Assembly: GCF_009709575.1 (NCBI RefSeq)
Contig: NZ_WIXO01000001.1
Coordinates: 4,652,001-4,716,000, forward strand
Reading direction: 5' to 3'
Source: Streptomyces taklimakanensis
Lineage (GTDB): Bacteria; Actinomycetota; Actinomycetes; Streptomycetales; Streptomycetaceae
Length of the DNA stretch: 64,000 bases
How positions within the stretch are numbered: position 1 is the stretch's first letter; the number at the start of each line of letters is the position of its first letter. Positions 53,486 to 63,091 of this stretch are shown piece by piece. The notes beneath the pieces were generated by a model that did not search any database, was not told where the DNA came from, and saw only the letters and a list, made by a program, of their open reading frames with translations. Both the position numbers and the translations under genes were made by a program.

Positions 53486-55423
53486 GTGGCTCTGCTGACC
53501 CGCATCACGGGACCGCGCGATCTCGACCGGCTGACCCCCGAACAGCTCGACCAGCTCGCCCGGGAGATCCGGACCTTCCTCGTCGACGCGGTCTCGAAGA
53601 CCGGTGGCCACCTGGGGCCCAACCTGGGCGTCGTCGAGCTGACCATCGCCCTGCACCGGGTCTTCGACTCCCCGAAGGACAAGGTCCTCTTCGACACCGG
53701 CCACCAGAGCTACGTTCACAAGCTGCTCACCGGGCGCCAGGACTTCTCCCGGCTCCGGGCCAAGGGCGGCCTGTCCGGCTACCCCTCGCGGGCCGAGTCC
53801 GAGCACGACGTCATCGAGAACTCCCACGCCTCCACCGTGCTGGGCTGGGCCGACGGCCTGGCCAAGGCCAACCAGGTACTGGGCCACGACGACCACGTCG
53901 TCGCCGTCATCGGCGACGGCGCGCTGACCGGCGGCATGGCCTGGGAGGCCCTGAACAACATCGCCGCCGCCAAGGACCGTCCCCTGGTGATCGTCGTCAA
54001 CGACAACGAGCGCTCCTACGCGCCCACCATCGGCGGTCTGGCCAACCACCTGGCCACCCTGCGCACCACCGACGGCTACGAGCGCTTCCTGGCCCGCAGC
54101 AAGGAACTGCTCAACCGCACCCCCGTCGTCGGCAGGCCGCTGTACGAGACCCTGCACGGCGCCAAGAAGGGCATCAAGGACGTCATCGCCCCGCAGGGCA
54201 TGTTCGAGGACCTGGGCCTGAAGTACGTCGGCCCCATCGACGGCCACGACATAGCGGCCCTGGAGTCCGCCCTGACCCGCGCCAAGCGCTTCGGCGGCCC
54301 GGTCATCGTCCACTGCCTGACCGAGAAGGGCCGCGGCTACCAGCCCGCCGTCCAGGACGAGGCCGACCGCTTCCACGCGGTGGGCGTCATCCACCCCGAC
54401 ACGGGCCTGCCGGTGGCGGCCGCCGGCCTGGACTGGACCTCCGTCTTCGGCGAGGAGATGGTCAAGCTCGGCCACGAGCGCTCCGACGTCGTCGCCATCA
54501 CCGCCGCCATGCTCCAGCCGGTGGGCCTGCAGAAGTTCGCCGAGACCTTCCCCGACCGCGTCTACGACGTGGGCATCGCCGAGCAGCACGGCGCCGTCTC
54601 GGCGGCGGGCCTGGCCACCGGCGGGCTCCACCCGGTCTTCGCCGTCTACGCCACCTTCCTCAACCGTGCCTTCGACCAGGTGCTGATGGACGTGGCCCTG
54701 CACAAGTGCGGGGTGACCTTCGTGCTGGACCGGGCCGGAGTCACCGGCACCGACGGCGCCTCCCACAACGGCATGTGGGACATGTCGATCCTCCAGGTCG
54801 TCCCCGACCTGCGGATCGCCGCGCCGCGCGACGCCGACCAGTTGCGCGCCCAGCTCCGCGAGGCCGTCGAGATCGACGACGCACCGACCGTCGTCCGCTT
54901 CTCCAAGGGCGCGGTGGGCCCGGCGGTCGCGGCCGTGGGCACCGCCGGCGGCATGGACGTGCTGCGCGATCCGGGCGACGCCGCGGCGGGCCGGCCGGAC
55001 GTGCTGCTGGTCTCGGTCGGCGCGCTGGCCCCGATGTGCCTGGAGGTCGCCGACCTCCTCGACAAGCAGGGGATCTCCACCACCGTGGTGGACCCGCGCT
55101 GGGTCAAGCCGGTCGACAAGGCCCTGCCGTCGCTGGCGGCCCGCCACCGCGTCGTGGTCACCGTCGAGGACAACAGTCGGGCGGGCGGCGTCGGTTCGGC
55201 GATCGCCCAGGCGCTGCGCGACGCGGGCGTGGACGTGCCGCTGCGCGACTTCGGCATCCCGCCGAAGTTCCTCGACCACGCCTCCCGGAACGAGGTGCTC
55301 GCCGAGATCGGGCTGACCGCCCCGGACATCGCCCGCCAGGTCACCGGACTGGTCGCCAAGCTCGACGGCCGGTACGGCTCCGAGGACGCCGAGGAGCGGG
55401 CCGCCGGCGCCGCCCGCGACTGA
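53486..55423 (+). CDS. dxs: 1-deoxy-D-xylulose-5-phosphate synthase
   Basis: The 645-aa thiamine-diphosphate enzyme joins pyruvate and glyceraldehyde 3-phosphate to DXP, the entry to the MEP isoprenoid pathway. The ThDP motif GDGALTGGMAWEALNN, the N-terminal GGHLGPNLG and the transketolase-type Glu in GIAEQHGAVSAAG are all present. Length is normal for Dxs. GTG 53486 follows AAGGAGG. It is a single-gene unit between two strong hairpins. Confidence 0.97.
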   Translation: MALLTRITGPRDLDRLTPEQLDQLAREIRTFLVDAVSKTGGHLGPNLGVVELTIALHRVFDSPKDKVLFDTGHQSYVHKLLTGRQDFSRLRAKGGLSGYPSRAESEHDVIENSHASTVLGWADGLAKANQVLGHDDHVVAVIGDGALTGGMAWEALNNIAAAKDRPLVIVVNDNERSYAPTIGGLANHLATLRTTDGYERFLARSKELLNRTPVVGRPLYETLHGAKKGIKDVIAPQGMFEDLGLKYVGPIDGHDIAALESALTRAKRFGGPVIVHCLTEKGRGYQPAVQDEADRFHAVGVIHPDTGLPVAAAGLDWTSVFGEEMVKLGHERSDVVAITAAMLQPVGLQKFAETFPDRVYDVGIAEQHGAVSAAGLATGGLHPVFAVYATFLNRAFDQVLMDVALHKCGVTFVLDRAGVTGTDGASHNGMWDMSILQVVPDLRIAAPRDADQLRAQLREAVEIDDAPTVVRFSKGAVGPAVAAVGTAGGMDVLRDPGDAAAGRPDVLLVSVGALAPMCLEVADLLDKQGISTTVVDPRWVKPVDKALPSLAARHRVVVTVEDNSRAGGVGSAIAQALRDAGVDVPLRDFGIPPKFLDHASRNEVLAEIGLTAPDIARQVTGLVAKLDGRYGSEDAEERAAGAARD

Positions 55424-55463
55424 GGCACCGGCCCCGACGCGCCTCCCCTTCCCGATCGTCCGA

Positions 55464-55502
55464 CCGCCCGCTCCGCCCGGCCTCCCCGGGCGGAGCGGGC
55501 GG
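55464..55502 (+). terminator. dxs terminator
   Basis: A perfect 17-bp stem (55464-55480 with 55486-55502) and a 5-nt loop, 40 nt after the dxs stop. Confidence 0.9.
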
Positions 55503-55585
55503 CACGGTTCCGCACCCGTCCCCGGACGCGCCGCGCCCCGTGGTGCCCGCAGGACGGCCGAGGGGGCCGGGATAGGTTGTAGCCC

Positions 55586-57166
55586 ATGCCGACCGCCTCC
55601 GATCCGACCCGGACGTCCGTACGGGTGCGGGCCGCCAGTCCGGCACCGCCCAGGACCGCGTGGGTACCGGGCTCCCGCGACCGCCGATCGGCCGACGCCG
55701 TCGTCCACCGGCCGCCGTCCGGGCCCACCACCCGGCCGCGCCCGTTCTGGCCGTGGCTGCTCCCGGTGCTCGGGCTGCTGGCGGCGCTCACCCGGATCCC
55801 GTCCTTCCGGCGCCCGCTGTGGAACCCCGACGAGGGCTTCCTCGCCACCCAGGCCCGGATGCTCGCGGACGGCGGGGTGCTCTACGACACCGTCGTGGAC
55901 CGCAAGCCGCCCCTGCTGCCCTGGCTGTACCAGGGGGCGTTCGCCGTCTTCGGCGACGCGTCGCTGTGGCCGTTGAAGGCGGCGGCCGTCGTGGCCGTGG
56001 CGGCGACCGCCGCCCTGCTGGCCTCCATCGCCCGACGCCGCTGGGGCGAGCGGGCCGGCTGGACCGCCGGAGTGCTGTACGTGCTGGTCTCGGTCGGTCT
56101 CAATCCCGAGGACGCCCAGGCGGCGAACTTCGAGGTCTTCACGCTGCCGTTCACCGCGGCGGCCGTCTGGTGCGCCGACCGGCGGCGCTGGGGCGCGGCC
56201 GGACTCGCGGTGGCCGGGGCCTTCCTGGTGAAGCAGACCGGCGGCGCGGTGCTGCTGCCCGCGGTGTTCCTGTTGTGGCGCGCGGTGCCGCCGGGCGGCG
56301 GGCGGCGGGCGGCGCTGGCCCGGCTCGGCGCCTGCTTCGCCCTCCCGGTGGCCGCGGTGGCCGTGGCCACCGGGTGGCGGGGCTTCGTGTTCTGGACGAT
56401 CACCGGCTCCGGCTCGTACGCCTCCTTCACCGGTTCGGAACTGCACGTGCTCGGCCGCGGCCTGCTCAACACCGCGATCCTGGCCGTGGGCTGCGCGGGG
56501 CTGCTGCTGCCGCTGGTGGCGGTGGCGCGCGCCCGAACGCCGGGCCGATACCGCGTCCTGACGGCCGATCTGTGGGTGTGGGCGGCGGCGTCGGCGGTGG
56601 CGGTGCTCTCCGGCTTCCACTTCTTCGGGCACTACTACCTCCAGTTGATGCCGCCGCTGGTCCTGCTGGGCACCGGCGCCCTCCACCTGCTGCCCGTCGA
56701 CCGGCTGCTCCGGTCGGCGCTGTGCTCCGCGCTGACGTGTGCGGCGTTCCTGGGCTGGGGCGTGGTGGCCGACAGCACGGAACTGGATCACGTCCGACGG
56801 GTGGCGGACGCCGCGCGCCGGTACGCGGGGCCGGAGGAGAAGGTGCTGTTCTGGGGCATGCACCCGGAGAGCTACTGGTTCGCCGATCGCGCCCCCGCCA
56901 GCCGCTACCTGACCGCCGGACTGCTCACCAACTTCAGCGGCGGGCGGGACGGGCACCGGGTGGGCCAGCGGTACGGGGTCGAGGGGAGCTGGCCGGTCTT
57001 CCGCGCCGAGCTGGACGAGGACCCGCCGAAGGTGATCGTCGACGACTCGCGCGGCAGGTCCTACGCGCCCTCCCGGATGCCGTCCCTGCGCTACGTCCTG
57101 GCGGCGCGCTACGAGCGGGTGGAACGGGTGGACGGCGCGGTGGTGTACGTCCGCTCGGAGCGTTAG
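55586..57166 (+). CDS. GT-C type membrane glycosyltransferase (GT39/ArnT-like)
   Basis: The 526-aa protein has an Arg/Pro-rich cytoplasmic tail of about 50 residues, then about ten membrane segments. The first outside loop holds WNPDEGFLATQARML, whose acidic pair marks GT-C polyprenyl-phosphate-sugar transferases, followed by DRKPPLLPWLY. The C-terminal 100 residues form a soluble domain. Such enzymes move a sugar from a lipid carrier to a protein or envelope glycan outside the membrane; the acceptor is unknown. It stands alone between dxs and the convergent NYN gene. Confidence 0.82.
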   Translation: MPTASDPTRTSVRVRAASPAPPRTAWVPGSRDRRSADAVVHRPPSGPTTRPRPFWPWLLPVLGLLAALTRIPSFRRPLWNPDEGFLATQARMLADGGVLYDTVVDRKPPLLPWLYQGAFAVFGDASLWPLKAAAVVAVAATAALLASIARRRWGERAGWTAGVLYVLVSVGLNPEDAQAANFEVFTLPFTAAAVWCADRRRWGAAGLAVAGAFLVKQTGGAVLLPAVFLLWRAVPPGGGRRAALARLGACFALPVAAVAVATGWRGFVFWTITGSGSYASFTGSELHVLGRGLLNTAILAVGCAGLLLPLVAVARARTPGRYRVLTADLWVWAAASAVAVLSGFHFFGHYYLQLMPPLVLLGTGALHLLPVDRLLRSALCSALTCAAFLGWGVVADSTELDHVRRVADAARRYAGPEEKVLFWGMHPESYWFADRAPASRYLTAGLLTNFSGGRDGHRVGQRYGVEGSWPVFRAELDEDPPKVIVDDSRGRSYAPSRMPSLRYVLAARYERVERVDGAVVYVRSER

Positions 57167-57181
57167 GGCGCCGGACCCCGC

Positions 57182-57532
57182 TCAGCGCACCGAACGGGGC
57201 CCGGCCACCTCGGCGCCCAGCGCCCGCACCCGGTCCCGCAGCTCCCGGTCGGCGGTGACCACGGTGCAGGGCCGGCCTCGCCCCTCGGCGGCCACCAGTT
57301 CCACGATCCGGTCGTCACCGCTGCCGGGGGCCGCCACCACCCGCACCCCGGGCACGGGGCCCACACCGCGCGCGGCGCCCTCCACGACGAGCACGATCTC
57401 CTCGTCCCCCTCCCGCGCGGCGAGCGCGTCCCGCAGCCGCTCGGCCGCGCCGCGCCGGTCCCGCCACCAGCCGTCCGGCACCGAACCGACGACGTTGGCG
57501 GCGTCCACGACGAGCAGAGGGCGTTCGATCAT
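57182..57532 (-). CDS. Small NYN/PIN-like domain protein
   Basis: The 116-aa protein begins LLVVDAANVVGS, followed by GSGDDRIVELV and VVTADRELRDRV. These three acidic motifs mark a NYN (YacP/PIN-like) fold, a family of presumed RNA-processing nucleases. It is a minimal single domain. The ATG 57532 start is convergent with the glycosyltransferase (16 nt apart). Function in the cell is not known. Confidence 0.85.
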   Translation of the reverse strand: MIERPLLVVDAANVVGSVPDGWWRDRRGAAERLRDALAAREGDEEIVLVVEGAARGVGPVPGVRVVAAPGSGDDRIVELVAAEGRGRPCTVVTADRELRDRVRALGAEVAGPRSVR

Positions 57533-57682
57533 GCGTCCAGGGTGTCACGGCCGCCGGGGCCCGGCCCCGGACGCCCCGCGAGCGTGCTCCCGGCGGGTCG
57601 CCCCGGCGGGGGAGGGGCGGGACAGGCCGGCACCGACGGCGCCCGCCCGCACACGGGGTGCGGACGGGCGCCGTGGGACGGT

Positions 57683-57707
57683 GGTGCGGGAGGCGGCCTC
57701 CCGCACC
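57683..57707 (-). terminator. Hairpin terminator after fadB
   Basis: A perfect 11-bp stem with a 3-nt loop lies 11 nt beyond the fadB stop on the minus strand. Further 10-bp complementarity lies around 57627-57674. Confidence 0.8.
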
Positions 57708-57717
57708 GGTCGACCGG

Positions 57718-59847
57718 TCAGTTCGGGACGCTCGCCACGCCCGGTGCCAGGAACCGCTTGCCGGTGACGCGCTCGGAGACGCCCTCACGGTCCAGGTACG
57801 GCGTGATGCCGCCCAGGTGGAAGGGCCAACCGGCGCCGGTGATCAGGCACAGGTCGATGTCCTGCGGCTCGGCGACGACGCCCTCGTCGAGCATCAGGCG
57901 GATCTCCTCCGCGATCGCGTTCAGGGCGCGCTCGCGGACCTGCTCCTCCGTCAGGACGGTGTCGCCGGTCTCGAAGAGGGCGGCGACCTCCGGGTCCAGC
58001 TCCGGCTTGCCGGAGTCGTACACGTAGAGGTTGCGCTTGCCCGCCCCGACGACGCGGCCGAGGTTCTCCGAGACGCCGAAGCGGTCGGGGAACGCGGCGT
58101 TCAGGGTGCCCGCCACATGGTGGGCGACGGCCGGGCCGACCAGTTCCAGCAGGACGATCGGCGACATGGGCAGGCCCAGCGGCGCCAGCGCCCGATCGGC
58201 GACCTCGACGGGGGTGCCCTCGTCGATGGAGCGCAGCACCTCGCCCAGGAAGCGGGTGAGGATCCGGTTGACGACGAACGCCGGGGCGTCCTTGACCAGG
58301 ACGGCCGTCTTCTTCAGCGACTTGGCGACCGCGAAGGCCGTCGCCAGCGAGGCGTCGTCGGTCCGCTCGGCACGGACGATCTCCAGCAGCGGCAGGACGG
58401 CGACCGGGTTGAAGAAGTGGAAGCCCACGACCCGCTCGGGGTGCTTGAGCTTGCTCGCCATCTCGGTGACCGACAGCGAGGAGGTGTTGGTGGCGAGGAT
58501 GGCGTGCTCGGGCACGACCGCCTCGACCTCGGCGAACACCTGCTGCTTGACGCCCATCTCCTCGAAGACGGCCTCGATCACGAAGTCGGCGTCGCCGAAG
58601 GCCTCGGCCTTGTCCAGCGCACCGGTGACCAGGGCCTTCAGCCGGTTGGCCGTGTCCTGGTTCACGCGCCCCTTGAGCAGGAGCTTGTCGATCTCCTCGT
58701 GGACGTAGGCGACGCCCTTGTCGATCCGCTCCTGGTCGATGTCGGTCAGGACGACCGGCACCTGGAGGCGGCGGACGAACAGCAGCGCCAGTTGCGAGGC
58801 CATCAGCCCCGCGCCGACCACGCCGACCTTGGTGACCGGGCGGGCCAGCGACTTGTCGGGGGCGCCCGCCGGTCGCTTGGCGCGCTTGTTCACCAGGTTG
58901 AAGGCGTACAGGCCGCTGCGCAGCTCGCCACCCATGATCAGGTCGGCCAGGGCGCGGTCCTCGGCCTCGAAGCCCTGCCGCAGGTCGCCGTTCTTGGCCG
59001 CCGCGATGATGTCCAGCGCGCGGTACGCGGCCGGGGCCGCGCCGTGCACCTTGGCGTCGGCGATGCCGCGGCCGCGGGCGACGGCCCGGTCCCAGGCCTC
59101 ACCGCGGTCGACGTCCGGACGGTCGACCTCGATCTCGCCGCGGAGCACCGAGGCGGTCCAGATCAGGGACTGCTCCAGGAAGTCGGCGCCCTCGAAGATG
59201 GCGTCGGCGATGCCCAGCTCGTGGACCTGCGGGCCCTTGAGCTGCTTGTTCTGGTTGAGCGAGTTCTCGATGATCACCGAGACCGCGCGGTCGGCGCCGA
59301 TCAGGTTGGGCAGCAGCGCGCAGCCGCCCCAACCGGGCACCAGGCCGAGGAAGACCTCGGGCAGGGAGAAGGCCGGGATGGCCCGCGAGACCGTGCGGTA
59401 GGAGCAGTGCAGGCCGATCTCGACACCGCCGCCCATCGCCGCGCCGTTGTAGTACGCGAAGGTGGGCACGGCCAGGGAGGACAGGCGCTTGAAGACGTCG
59501 TGGCCGCCCTTGCCGATGGCCAGCGCGTCCTCGTGGCGCCTGATGACCTCGACGCCCTTGAGGTCGGCGCCGACGGCGAAGACGAACGGCTTGCCGGTGA
59601 CGCCGACGCCGACGATCTCGCCCTTGGCGGCCTCGGCCTCGACCTGGTCGATCGCCTTGTCCAGGTTGGCCAGCGACTGCGGGCCGAGGGTGGTCGGCTT
59701 GGTGTGGTCGTGGCCGTTGTCCAGGGTGATCAGCGCGAAGCGGCCGGCGCCCTGGGGAAGGTCGAGGTGACGTACGTGGGCGGTGGTGACGACCTCGTCC
59801 GGGAAGAGGTCGGCGGCGCCCTTCAGAAGTTCGGCGGTGCTGCTCAC
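57718..59847 (-). CDS. fadB: Fatty-acid oxidation multifunctional protein (enoyl-CoA hydratase / 3-hydroxyacyl-CoA dehydrogenase)
   Basis: The 709-aa beta-oxidation protein has an N-terminal crotonase domain (about 20-290; NGAAMGGGVEIGLHC and PEVFLGLVPGWGG with the catalytic Glu) and a C-terminal NAD-dependent dehydrogenase (about 325-709; VGVVGAGLMASQLA, and FHFFNPV with the catalytic His). It hydrates enoyl-CoA and oxidises the hydroxyacyl-CoA. GTG 59847 overlaps the fadA stop as GTGA, with GGAGG upstream, so it is coupled to the thiolase. Confidence 0.94.
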   Translation of the reverse strand: MSSTAELLKGAADLFPDEVVTTAHVRHLDLPQGAGRFALITLDNGHDHTKPTTLGPQSLANLDKAIDQVEAEAAKGEIVGVGVTGKPFVFAVGADLKGVEVIRRHEDALAIGKGGHDVFKRLSSLAVPTFAYYNGAAMGGGVEIGLHCSYRTVSRAIPAFSLPEVFLGLVPGWGGCALLPNLIGADRAVSVIIENSLNQNKQLKGPQVHELGIADAIFEGADFLEQSLIWTASVLRGEIEVDRPDVDRGEAWDRAVARGRGIADAKVHGAAPAAYRALDIIAAAKNGDLRQGFEAEDRALADLIMGGELRSGLYAFNLVNKRAKRPAGAPDKSLARPVTKVGVVGAGLMASQLALLFVRRLQVPVVLTDIDQERIDKGVAYVHEEIDKLLLKGRVNQDTANRLKALVTGALDKAEAFGDADFVIEAVFEEMGVKQQVFAEVEAVVPEHAILATNTSSLSVTEMASKLKHPERVVGFHFFNPVAVLPLLEIVRAERTDDASLATAFAVAKSLKKTAVLVKDAPAFVVNRILTRFLGEVLRSIDEGTPVEVADRALAPLGLPMSPIVLLELVGPAVAHHVAGTLNAAFPDRFGVSENLGRVVGAGKRNLYVYDSGKPELDPEVAALFETGDTVLTEEQVRERALNAIAEEIRLMLDEGVVAEPQDIDLCLITGAGWPFHLGGITPYLDREGVSERVTGKRFLAPGVASVPN

Positions 59848-61070
59848 TTGCCCTCCCAGTGCGGGTTCTCCCAGATCACGGTGCCGCCCATGCCGAAACC
59901 GACGCACATGGTGGTCAGGCCGTAGCGGACGTGCGGCTGCTCCTCGAACTGCCGCGCGAGCTGCGTCATCAGGCGGACGCCCGACGAGGCCAGCGGGTGG
60001 CCGAAGGCGATGGCGCCGCCGTACCGGTTGACGCGCGGGTCGTCGTCGGCGATGCCGTAGTGGTCCAGGAAGGCCAGCACCTGGACGGCGAACGCCTCGT
60101 TGATCTCGAACAGGTCGATGTCGCCGATCGACAGACCGGCCTTGGCCAGGGCCTTCTCGGTGGAGGGAATCGGGCCGATGCCCATCACCTCCGGCTCCAC
60201 GCCGGCGAAGGCGTAGGAGACCAGGCGCATCTTGACCGGCAGCTCCAGCTCCCGGGCCACGTCCTCGGCGGCCAGCAGGGAGGCGGTGGCACCGTCGTTG
60301 AGGCCCGCGGCGTTGCCCGCGGTGACCCGACCGTGGGTACGGAAGGGGGTCTTCAGGCCCGCGAGCTGCTCCAGGGTGGTGCCCGGACGCATCGGCTCGT
60401 CGGCGGTGGCCAGACCCCAGCCGGCCTCGCCACCCGAGGACTCGGCCGCCTCGGCGGTGCGACGGACGGAGACCGGTACCAGGTCGGCCTGGATCCTGCC
60501 GTCGGCGTACGCCTTGGCGGCCTTCTCCTGGCTGCGCACCGCGTACTCGTCGGCGCGCCGCCTGGTGATGTGCGGGAAGCGGTCGTGGAGGTTCTCCGCG
60601 GTCATCCCCATGAACAGGGCGGACTGGTCGACCAGCTTCTCGGAGACGAAGCGCGGGTTGGGGTCCACGCCCTCGCCCATCGGGTGACGGCCCATGTGTT
60701 CCACGCCGCCGGCGACCACGACGTCGTACGCGCCGAAGGCGATCGACCCGGAGGTGGTCGTCACGGCGGTCATGGCACCGGCGCACATGCGGTCGATGGA
60801 GTAGCCGGGCACGGTGCTCGGCAGACCGGCCAGGATGCCCGCGGTGCGGCCGATGGTGAGGCCCTGGTCGCCGATCTGGGTCGTCGCGGCGATCGCGACC
60901 TCGTCGACGCGCTCCGGGGGCAGGCTCGGGTTGCGGCGCAGCAGTTCCCGGATGCACTTGACGACCAGGTCGTCGGCGCGGGTCTCGTGATAGATGCCCT
61001 TCGGGCCCGCCTTGCCGAACGGGGTGCGGACGCCGTCGACGAAGACGACGTCCCTAGCGGTACGAGGCAC
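59844..61070 (-). CDS. fadA: Acetyl-CoA acyltransferase (3-ketoacyl-CoA thiolase)
   Basis: The 408-aa thiolase has the acyl-enzyme Cys in DRMCAGAM, the HEAF-type segment EINEAFAVQ, NRYGGAIAFGHPLASSG with its His, and the C-terminal proton-shuttling Cys in TMCVGFGMGG. It cleaves ketoacyl-CoA in the last step of each beta-oxidation round. GTG 61070 follows GGAGGAG with 7-nt spacing. It is the first gene of the fadA-fadB operon. Confidence 0.95.
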   Translation of the reverse strand: MPRTARDVVFVDGVRTPFGKAGPKGIYHETRADDLVVKCIRELLRRNPSLPPERVDEVAIAATTQIGDQGLTIGRTAGILAGLPSTVPGYSIDRMCAGAMTAVTTTSGSIAFGAYDVVVAGGVEHMGRHPMGEGVDPNPRFVSEKLVDQSALFMGMTAENLHDRFPHITRRRADEYAVRSQEKAAKAYADGRIQADLVPVSVRRTAEAAESSGGEAGWGLATADEPMRPGTTLEQLAGLKTPFRTHGRVTAGNAAGLNDGATASLLAAEDVARELELPVKMRLVSYAFAGVEPEVMGIGPIPSTEKALAKAGLSIGDIDLFEINEAFAVQVLAFLDHYGIADDDPRVNRYGGAIAFGHPLASSGVRLMTQLARQFEEQPHVRYGLTTMCVGFGMGGTVIWENPHWEGK

Positions 61071-61232
61071 GTTGGCTCTCCTCCAGGGGTGCGGTGGTAC
61101 GCCGTACGGCGCGCTTCCCGGAGCCCATGCTACTTGTCGGTAACCCCTGGGTGACAGGTGCCTCTCCGAGGGAGTCGCACGTCACACTCCCCGCGCGCCG
61201 CGCGGACCCGAATCGCCGGACGGCGAGACGAG

Positions 61233-61259
61233 GGGCCCGCCCCCGACGGGGGCGGGCCC
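61233..61259 (-). terminator. Hairpin terminator after the DUF4190-type gene
   Basis: A perfect 12-bp GC stem with a 3-nt loop lies 21 nt beyond the stop on the minus strand. Confidence 0.8.
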
Positions 61260-61280
61260 GGTAGACGGAGCAGGGCCCCG

Positions 61281-61538
61281 TCAGGCTCCGTACACGCTCC
61301 GGAAGAGGAAGAAACCGAGGATCATCCCGAGGACCAGGCCGGCGACGGAGACCCCGATGGCGGTCTTGGCGAGCCGCTCGCCCTTGGAGTTCGCGATCAC
61401 GCCGCAGACGATCCCCGCGATGCCGAAGAGCGGCGGGCAGAAGAAGAACGCGACACAGCCGAGCACGATGCCGACCACGCTGAGGGTGTTGGAGGTGTTC
61501 GGCGGCTGCGGCTGGTACGGCTGGTTCGGATAGGACAT
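61281..61538 (-). CDS. Small two-span membrane protein (DUF4190-type)
   Basis: The 85-aa protein has a Tyr/Pro/Gln-rich N-terminus (about 18 residues) and then two hydrophobic segments (LSVVGIVLGCVAFFFCPPLFGIAGIVCGVIA and AIGVSVAGLVLGMILGFFLF) joined by NSKGERLAK. This is the actinobacterial DUF4190 pattern. Function unknown. The ATG follows a GGGGGA purine run. It is a single-gene unit. Confidence 0.85.
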   Translation of the reverse strand: MSYPNQPYQPQPPNTSNTLSVVGIVLGCVAFFFCPPLFGIAGIVCGVIANSKGERLAKTAIGVSVAGLVLGMILGFFLFRSVYGA

Positions 61539-61613
61539 CCTGTGTTCCCCCTGGGGTGTCAGTGGGTGATCACCCTATGCGCCGCCGCCGCGCGAACGGA
61601 AGTCCGACGTCCC

Positions 61614-61690
61614 CGGCGCTCGGGCTCGATCCCCCGGCCCTCGGGCTCGAACTCCCGGCCCTCGGGCTCGAACTCCCGGCCCTCGGGCCT
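61614..61690. repeat. 21-nt tandem repeat, about 3.5 copies
   Basis: Units at 61614-61634, 61635-61655 and 61656-61676 and a partial fourth share CGGCCCTCGGGCTCGAACTCC; the middle two are identical and the first differs at three positions. The array lies between the DUF4190 gene and RNase D, and its last copy feeds into a hairpin. Confidence 0.85.
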
Positions 61691-61722
61691 CCTGTCCCGC
61701 GCTGTCGAGAGGAGGCCCGAGG
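61681..61722 (-). terminator. RNase D gene terminator
   Basis: A perfect 13-bp stem (61681-61693 with 61710-61722) and a 16-nt loop lie 15 nt beyond the RNase D stop. Its left arm overlaps the end of the 21-nt repeat array. Confidence 0.8.
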
Positions 61723-61736
61723 TCGGGCGGGACGGT

Positions 61737-63008
61737 TCAGCCCTCCGGCGGGGCGGCCGACAGGGCGGCCGTCAGCAACGGCGCCGTCTGCTCGACCTGC
61801 CACTCCCGCGCGCCGTGCGCGCGCAGCGCCTCCGCGACCGCCGGCTCGGAGATCTCGTGCGGCGGCTCCCAGCACAGCCGTCGCACGGTGTCGGGCGTCA
61901 ACAGGTTCTCCTGGGGGAGGTTCAGTTCCTCCGCGCGCCCCGTCACCGCGGCACGCGCGGCGGCGAGTCGGGCGGCGGCGGCCGGGTCCTTGTCGGCCCA
62001 GGCCCTCGGCGGGGGCGGGCCGGCCGGCGCCAGGGCGGGCTGGGGCAGCTCGGACTCGGGCAGGGCGCGGGCCCGCTGGATGGCCGCCAGCCACTGTTCC
62101 AACTGCCGGCGCCCCATCCGCTGCCCGAAGCCGGGCAGCGCGGCGAGCGCCTGCGCGCTGGTGGGCATGGCCAGCGCGGCCTCCACGATGGCCGTGTCGC
62201 CGAGCACCTTCCCGGGCGAGACGTCACGGCGCCGCGCCACCCGGTCACGGACCGTCCACAGCTCCCGAACGGCCGCCATCTGCCGCCGCCTGCGCACCTT
62301 GTGCATGCCCGAGGTGCGCCGCCAGGGATCCTTGCGGGGCGCCGGGGGAGGAGCGGCGACGATGGCGGCGAACTCCTGGCGCGCCCAGTCGAGCTTGCCC
62401 TGGCGTTCCAGCTCTTCCTCCAGGGCGTCGCGCAGGTCCACCAGCAGTTCCACGTCCAGTGCCGCGTACCGCAGCCAGGGCTCGGGCAGCGGGCGGGTGG
62501 ACCAGTCCACGGCGGAGTGGCCCTTCTCCAGGGAGTAGCCCAGGACGTTCTCGACCATCGCGCCGAGGCCGACCCGGGCGAAGCCCGCGAGCCGCCCGGC
62601 CAGCTCGGTGTCGAACAGCCTCCTCGGGAGCATCCCCGTCTCCCGTAGACAGGGGAGGTCCTGGGTGGCGGCGTGCAGCACCCACTCGGCGTCCGCGATC
62701 GCCTCGCCGAGGGAGGACAGGTCCGGGCAGCCGACCGGGTCGACCAGGGCGGTCCCCGCGCCCTCGCGGCGCAGCTGGACGAGGTAGGCGCTCTGCCCGT
62801 AGCGGTAGCCGGACGCCCGCTCGGCGTCGACGGCGACGGGACCCCGGCCCGCGGCGAAGGCGGACACGACCTCGGCGAGGGCCTCGGGGGTGGTGGTGAC
62901 GGGCGGGATGCCCTCGCGCGGTTCCAGCAGGGGGACCGGCCCCGGACCCGCCTCCGGGGAGGGAGGCCGCACCGCGTTGCTTATGGAGGTCTCTCGGGCG
63001 TCGGTCAC
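61737..63008 (-). CDS. rnd: Ribonuclease D-like 3'-5' exonuclease with HRDC domain
   Basis: The 423-aa protein has the DEDD-type exonuclease motifs VAVDAERASGYRY, HAATQDLPCL and YAALDVELLVDL (about 55-215), then an HRDC nucleic-acid-binding domain (about 240-330; LWTVRDRVARRRDVSPGKVL). It likely trims 3' ends of tRNA or other stable RNA. The N-terminus has a Pro-rich tail of about 35 residues. GTG 63008 is the start, though its ribosome site is weak; an internal start is possible. Confidence 0.92.
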   Translation of the reverse strand: MTDARETSISNAVRPPSPEAGPGPVPLLEPREGIPPVTTTPEALAEVVSAFAAGRGPVAVDAERASGYRYGQSAYLVQLRREGAGTALVDPVGCPDLSSLGEAIADAEWVLHAATQDLPCLRETGMLPRRLFDTELAGRLAGFARVGLGAMVENVLGYSLEKGHSAVDWSTRPLPEPWLRYAALDVELLVDLRDALEEELERQGKLDWARQEFAAIVAAPPPAPRKDPWRRTSGMHKVRRRRQMAAVRELWTVRDRVARRRDVSPGKVLGDTAIVEAALAMPTSAQALAALPGFGQRMGRRQLEQWLAAIQRARALPESELPQPALAPAGPPPPRAWADKDPAAAARLAAARAAVTGRAEELNLPQENLLTPDTVRRLCWEPPHEISEPAVAEALRAHGAREWQVEQTAPLLTAALSAAPPEG

Positions 63009-63091
63009 GCGACAAGGGTAGCCGTGCGCACGTGGTGCGCAGCGTCCGCCGACGGAACGTCACGTCGCCGCGCGTCGCGCACCGCGCGGAA

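Noticed and set aside
59848..60957. An upstream extension of the fadB frame to 1079 residues
   Set aside because: It overlaps the thiolase gene and has Arg/Gly-rich shadow sequence; the GTGA overlap at 59847 with GGAGG is the real start.
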